From NCBI RefSeq assembly GCF_040253615.1, contig NZ_JBEJGY010000004.1, positions 5,952,001 to 6,016,000 of the forward strand: a stretch of 64,000 nt of DNA, read 5' to 3'. The position numbers were made by a program, and so were the translations under genes. Below are positions 60,254 through 64,000 of this stretch, in pieces. Numbering within the stretch: the stretch's first letter is position 1; each line of letters opens with the position of its first letter. This stretch comes from Streptomyces sp. Edi4. Its GTDB lineage: Bacteria > Actinomycetota > Actinomycetes > Streptomycetales > Streptomycetaceae. The notes under the pieces were generated by a model. The model made no database searches, was not told the DNA's origin, and worked only from the letters and a program-made list of their open reading frames with translations.

Positions 60254-62071
60254 GTGGACCGCACCAGACATCAGGCCGCACGGTCGTCGCTGCTCGCCGC
60301 CCTGACGGCGGCGGCCCTCGCCGCGGCCGGGCTCGTCGCCGCCGCGCCGTCCGCGCGCGCCGCCGACGCCGACCTCCTGCGCAACGGCGGCTTCGAATCG
60401 GGACTCGACGGCTGGAGCTGTACCTCGGGCAGCGGCGCCGTGGTGACCTCGCCCGTGCACGGCGGCACCCACGCCCTGAGGGCCACCCCGGCCGGCAGTG
60501 ACAACGCGCAGTGCGCCCAGAGCGTGGCCGTACAGCCCAACTCCTCGTACACGCTGAGCAGTTGGGTGCAGGGCAGCTACGTCTACCTCGGCGCGTCCGG
60601 CACCGGCACCACCGACGTCTCGACCTGGACCCAGTCCGCGTCCACCTGGCAGCAGCTGACGACGACGTTCAAGACGGGCCCGAGCACCACCTCGGTGACC
60701 GTCTACACGCACGGCTGGTACGGGACGCCCGCCTACAGCGCCGACGACGTGAGGCTGATTGGCCCCGGCGGCGCGCCCGTGGGGATACCGGCCGCGCCCA
60801 CCGGTCTCGCCGCGTCGGGCGCCACTTCCTCCAGCGTCAATCTGAGCTGGTCCCCGTCGACCGGTGCCACCGGGTACACCGTCTACCGCGACGGCGCCGA
60901 AGTGGCCTCGGTGAGCGGGACTTCGGCCACCGTGACGGGGCTCGCCGCCTCGACCTCGTACAGCTTCCAGGTCACCGCCACCAACAGCGCGGGGGAGTCC
61001 CCGAAGTCGGCCGCGCTCAGTGCGAGCACCACCAGCGGGGGCACCAATCCGCCGCCGTCCGGGCACGCGCTGGTCGGCTATCTGCACGCCTCGTTCGCCA
61101 ACGGCGCCGGCTACACGCGCATGGCGGACGTCCCCGACGACTGGAACATCATCGACCTGGCCTTCGGCGAGCCGACCTCACCGACCTCGGGCGACATCCG
61201 CTTCAACCTGTGCCCGGCCACGGAGTGCCCCACCGTCGAGTCGGCCGCCGACTTCAAGGCGGCCATCAAGGCCAAGCAGGCCGCGGGCAAGAAGGTGCTG
61301 ATCTCCATCGGCGGCCAGAACGGGCAGGTCCAGCTGACCACGGCCGCCGCCCGCGACACCTTCGTCTCGTCCGTGTCGAAGATCATCGACGACTACGGCC
61401 TCGACGGTCTCGACATCGACTTCGAGGGCCACTCGCTCTCCCTGAACACCAAAGACACCGACTTCACAAGCCCCACAACTCCCGTCGTCGTCAACCTCAT
61501 CGACGCCCTGAAGACGCTGAAGGCCAAGTACGGCTCGAAGTTCGTTCTGAGCATGGCCCCGGAGACGTTCTTCGTGCAGATGGGCTACCAGTACTACGGC
61601 TCGGGGCCCTGGGGCGGCCAGGACCCGCGCTGCGGCGCCTACCTGCCGGTGATCTACGCGCTGCGCGACGCACTCACCCTGCTGCACGTCCAGGACTACA
61701 ACTCGGGCTCGATCATGGGTCTCGACAACCAGTACCACTCGATGGGCGGCTCGGACTTCCACATCGCCATGACCGACATGCTGCTCACCGGCTTCCCGGT
61801 CGCGGGCGACACCACCAGGATGTTCCCCGCCCTCCGCCCCGACCAGGTCGCCATCGGCCTGCCGGCCTCGACCCAGGCGGGCAACGGCTGGACCAGCCCC
61901 GCCGAGGTCACCAAGACCCTGGACTGCCTGACGAAGAAAGCCAACTGCGGCGCGTACCAGACCCACGGCAGTTGGCCGGGGCTGCGCGGCCTGATGACCT
62001 GGTCCATCAACTGGGACCGGTTCAACGGGGCCGAGTTCTCCAGGAACTACGACGCATACCCGTGGAGCTGA
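60254..62071 (+). CDS. Secreted GH18 chitinase with carbohydrate-binding and fibronectin III domains
   Basis: Hydrolyses chitin outside the cell. 605 residues from GTG 60254 (GGAGG at 60244-60248). Signal peptide ends near AAPSARA (about residue 36). Next a carbohydrate-binding jelly-roll (LLRNGGFESGLDGWSC to about 170), an FnIII domain (about 178-265: PTGLAASGATSSSVNLSW) and a Pro-rich linker. The GH18 barrel has the DxxDxDxE motif DGLDIDFE with catalytic Glu391, and IMGLDNQYHSMGG and LMTWSINWD later. Under a DasR-type operator. Its 3' end overlaps the PAP2 gene end by 50 bases on the other strand. Confidence 0.95.
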   Translation: MDRTRHQAARSSLLAALTAAALAAAGLVAAAPSARAADADLLRNGGFESGLDGWSCTSGSGAVVTSPVHGGTHALRATPAGSDNAQCAQSVAVQPNSSYTLSSWVQGSYVYLGASGTGTTDVSTWTQSASTWQQLTTTFKTGPSTTSVTVYTHGWYGTPAYSADDVRLIGPGGAPVGIPAAPTGLAASGATSSSVNLSWSPSTGATGYTVYRDGAEVASVSGTSATVTGLAASTSYSFQVTATNSAGESPKSAALSASTTSGGTNPPPSGHALVGYLHASFANGAGYTRMADVPDDWNIIDLAFGEPTSPTSGDIRFNLCPATECPTVESAADFKAAIKAKQAAGKKVLISIGGQNGQVQLTTAAARDTFVSSVSKIIDDYGLDGLDIDFEGHSLSLNTKDTDFTSPTTPVVVNLIDALKTLKAKYGSKFVLSMAPETFFVQMGYQYYGSGPWGGQDPRCGAYLPVIYALRDALTLLHVQDYNSGSIMGLDNQYHSMGGSDFHIAMTDMLLTGFPVAGDTTRMFPALRPDQVAIGLPASTQAGNGWTSPAEVTKTLDCLTKKANCGAYQTHGSWPGLRGLMTWSINWDRFNGAEFSRNYDAYPWS

Positions 62072-62819
62072 CCACCAGGAGCGCCCCGCACAGGCAGACA
62101 CTGGCGAGCACGTCGAGCGGCCAGTGGTAGCCGTGCAGGACGAGACCGGTGCCCGTCGCCGCGGTGAGTGTCCCCGCGGCGGCGGGCATCAACCACACCC
62201 GGCGTACGCACGGGGCGAGCAACAGGGCCGCCCCGCCGTAGGCCACCATCGCGGTCGCGGTGTGGCCCGAGGGGTAGTAGCCGGTGGCCGGGTCGAAGGG
62301 GCCAGGACGCGCGATCCACTCCTTCAGCGGCACCACGAGCAGGGGCACGAGCGCCATCGTCACGGCGGCGATCAGCGCCCGGCGGCGCAGGCCGCGCCAG
62401 AGGGCGTACGCGATCGCGCAGGCGAGGACCGGCAGGGCGACGGGCATGCTGCCGAGGTCGGAGAGGCCTTCGGCGAGCCAGGACGGGCCGTGGCCGACGA
62501 GGGCGGCGTCGACGCGCTCGTCGAGACGGCGCAGAGGGCCGCCCGAGGCGACCTGCCAGGTGATGACCGCGAACACGCAGAGCAGCGTGGCGAAGAGGAA
62601 AGCCGGCCGCCCCGGAACAGGGGGGGAGGTTCCGGGGCGGCCGCCGCGACCGGCGTACCGCTCGCCCCGGGGGGTGTGGGGCGGTCGGTCATCCGATCGG
62701 TGAGGAGTTCCGGAGCCAAAGGCTCCAGGGGTGTGCGCGAGGGCACGACCAGGGTAAAGCTGGGGATGCTGCGCCCTGGGATCGCCCGCAGTCCCCTGCG
62801 GGCGGGGTGTTTCTCTCAT
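62022..62819 (-). CDS. PAP2-family membrane phosphatase
   Basis: 265 residues from ATG 62819. About six helices after a hydrophilic N-terminal 75. PAP2 motifs are complete: KEWIARPGPF, PSGHTATAM and LHGYHWPLDVL. It may dephosphorylate undecaprenyl-diphosphate or phosphatidate; substrate unknown. The Shine-Dalgarno is poor, and a perfect hairpin (62604-62643) lies in the encoded N-terminal region, so the start is doubtful. The last 50 bases overlap the chitinase in antisense. Confidence 0.8.
   Translation of the reverse strand: MRETPRPQGTAGDPRAQHPQLYPGRALAHTPGAFGSGTPHRSDDRPPHTPRGERYAGRGGRPGTSPPVPGRPAFLFATLLCVFAVITWQVASGGPLRRLDERVDAALVGHGPSWLAEGLSDLGSMPVALPVLACAIAYALWRGLRRRALIAAVTMALVPLLVVPLKEWIARPGPFDPATGYYPSGHTATAMVAYGGAALLLAPCVRRVWLMPAAAGTLTAATGTGLVLHGYHWPLDVLASVCLCGALLVVSSTGMRRSSWRTRPR
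62604..62643 (-). terminator. Perfect 15-bp hairpin inside the PAP2 reading frame
   Basis: Arms 62604-62618 and 62629-62643 are exact complements around a G-rich 10-nt loop. On the minus strand it comes after gabT and could end gabT transcripts, yet it sits in the proposed PAP2 coding region (RGGRPGTSPPVPGRP). It may mean that the PAP2 start is further downstream or that it tolerates a structured mRNA. Confidence 0.6.
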
Positions 62820-62928
62820 CTGCGCAAACCGTACGGCAGGCGGCGGGGGACCGACAGCCGCAACGCCATCCCGCCATGGGCCCCCCACACCTTCTTCACA
62901 GGCGGTCCCCGCCGCTCTGCCCGGGCGC

Positions 62929-64000
62929 TCAGACGCCCGCGAACGCCTGCTCGATGATGTCAAGGCCCTCGGTGAGCAGGTCCTCGCCGATGACCAGCGG
63001 GGGCAGGAAGCGGAGCACGTTCCCATAGGTGCCACAGGTCAGGACCAGCAGGCCCTCGGCGTGGCAGGCCTTGGCGAGCGCGCCGGCGGCCTCCGGGTTC
63101 GGGGTCTTGGAGGCGCGGTCCTTGACCAGCTCGATGGCGATCATGGCGCCACGGCCACGGATGTCGCCGATGATGTCGAACTTCTCGGCCATGGTGGCCA
63201 GCCGGGCCTTCATGACCTCCTCGATGCGCTTGGCCTTGCCGTTGAGGTCGAGCTCCCGCATCGTCTCGATCGCGCCGAGGGCGGCGGCACAGGCCACCGG
63301 GTTGCCGCCGTAGGTGCCGCCGAGGCCGCCCGCGTGCGCGGCGTCCATGATCTCGGCGCGGCCCGTCACGGCGGCCAGCGGCAGACCGCCCGCGATGCCC
63401 TTGGCGGTGGTGATCAGGTCGGGGACGATGCCCTCGTCCTCACAGGCGAACCACTGGCCGGTACGGCAGAAGCCGGACTGGATCTCGTCGGCGACGAACA
63501 CGATGCCGTTGTCCTTGGCGAACTGGCTGATCGCGGGCAGGAAGCCCTTGGCCGGCTCGATGAAGCCGCCCTCGCCGAGCACCGGCTCGATGATGATCGC
63601 GGCGACGTTGTCCGCGCCGATCTGCTTGTTGATCATGTCGATGGCCTGCGCGGACGCCTCGGCGCCTGCGTTGTCCTGGCCGGTGGGCCAGCGGTAGCCG
63701 TAGGCCACCGGCACCCGGTAGACCTCGGGCGCGAACGGGCCGAAGCCGTTCTTGTACGGCATGTTCTTGGCGGTGAGGGCCATCGTCAGGTTGGTGCGGC
63801 CGTGGTAGCCGTGGTCGAAGACGACGACGGCCTGGCGCTTGGTGTACGCACGGGCGATCTTGACGGCGTTCTCGACGGCCTCGGCGCCCGAGTTGAACAG
63901 CGCGGACTTCTTGGCGTGGTCGCCCGGGGTCAGCTCGGCCAGCTGCTCGGCGACGGCGACGTAGCCCTCGTACGGCGTGACCATGAAGCAGGTGTGGGTG
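62929..64000 (-). CDS. gabT: 4-aminobutyrate aminotransferase, N-terminal part outside the window
   Basis: PLP enzyme converting GABA and 2-oxoglutarate to succinate semialdehyde and glutamate. The visible C-terminal 357 residues begin THTCFMVTPYEGY; the start is beyond base 64000. The PLP lysine is in TTAKGIAGGLPLAAVTGR, with DEIQSGFCRTG before it and GGLGGTYGGNPVACAA after it. Fits the polyamine-GABA chain: aminobutyraldehyde from the oxidase or aminotransferase, GABA from the ALDH, then GabT. It is the minus-strand neighbour of the PAP2 gene. Confidence 0.93.
   Translation of the reverse strand, partial: THTCFMVTPYEGYVAVAEQLAELTPGDHAKKSALFNSGAEAVENAVKIARAYTKRQAVVVFDHGYHGRTNLTMALTAKNMPYKNGFGPFAPEVYRVPVAYGYRWPTGQDNAGAEASAQAIDMINKQIGADNVAAIIIEPVLGEGGFIEPAKGFLPAISQFAKDNGIVFVADEIQSGFCRTGQWFACEDEGIVPDLITTAKGIAGGLPLAAVTGRAEIMDAAHAGGLGGTYGGNPVACAAALGAIETMRELDLNGKAKRIEEVMKARLATMAEKFDIIGDIRGRGAMIAIELVKDRASKTPNPEAAGALAKACHAEGLLVLTCGTYGNVLRFLPPLVIGEDLLTEGLDIIEQAFAGV

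Noticed and set aside
1..64000. tRNA, rRNA, insertion sequence, integrase or attachment site
   Set aside because: I looked for cloverleaf-like segments, transposase motifs and long inverted repeats and found none that would support a call.
1..64000. Biosynthetic or antiphage gene cluster
   Set aside because: No polyketide, peptide synthetase, restriction, toxin-antitoxin or retron-type genes were recognised; the accessory genes are ordinary metabolic and membrane families.

Overview
The window is high-GC DNA with many GTG starts, Ala/Arg/Gly-rich proteins and few TTA codons. It carries whiG (sporulation sigma factor), four consecutive type I signal peptidase genes and a glnD/glnK/amtB operon end, so it is Streptomyces chromosome. 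From memory, the gene order follows the S. coelicolor core region around SCO5583-SCO5676; no search was run. I see no insertion sequence, prophage, CRISPR array, rRNA or tRNA, and no secondary-metabolite cluster.

Layout. (1) 1-3858: end of the nitrogen-signalling operon amtB-glnK-glnD. (2) 3982-10332: ffh, a tandem 18-bp repeat, ftsH, a perfect 20-bp-stem terminator, a SAM methyltransferase and an archaeal/eukaryotic-type prolyl-tRNA synthetase. (3) 10645-18900: SprT-like protein, then rpsP-khpA-rimM-trmD-rplS (ribosome assembly and tRNA modification), the sipW-sipX-sipY-sipZ signal peptidases, a Nudix hydrolase and a DUF2469 protein. (4) 19129-24653: yraN-comM-dprA (DNA processing), whiG, a TetR regulator and a small M23 protein. 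(5) 24943-30903: rpsB-tsf-pyrH-frr-cdsA-rlmN, with hairpin terminators between several genes. (6) 31031-35063: a TPP riboswitch with its own terminator ahead of the thiamine ABC transporter thiB-thiP-thiQ. (7) 35140-39775: accessory minus-strand genes (DMT exporter, LOG-like protein, an unusual ABC pair) around a 557-nt intergenic stretch full of Streptomyces dispersed repeats. (8) 39953-64000: a dispersed polyamine/GABA catabolism region: aminotransferase, Lrp/AsnC regulator, two aldehyde dehydrogenases, two PotD-type binding proteins, PotABC transporter, PuuB-like FAD oxidase and the end of gabT. It is interrupted by a serine hydrolase, a two-component system, GDPD, an adenosine deaminase-like enzyme, a DUF4190 membrane protein, a NADAR protein, a chitinase and a PAP2 phosphatase.

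How the genes work together. The first genes sense and import ammonium. The last third imports polyamines (PotD, PotABC) and oxidises or transaminates them to aldehydes (PuuB-like, aminotransferase), then to acids (two ALDHs) and through GABA (GabT). The two ends of the window are therefore both about nitrogen supply. The middle is translation, protein export and differentiation. The best regulatory signals are the TPP riboswitch plus terminator (31031-31190), a DasR-type operator inside a -35/-10 pair ahead of the chitinase (60182-60210), a rare in-frame TTA (bldA) codon in dprA (21835), and a perfect DnaA box upstream of rpsB. I did not find a clearly undescribed multi-gene system. The oddest items are the long out-of-frame sipX/sipY overlap, the ABC pair with a degenerate signature motif, and the M23 protein lacking a catalytic histidine.
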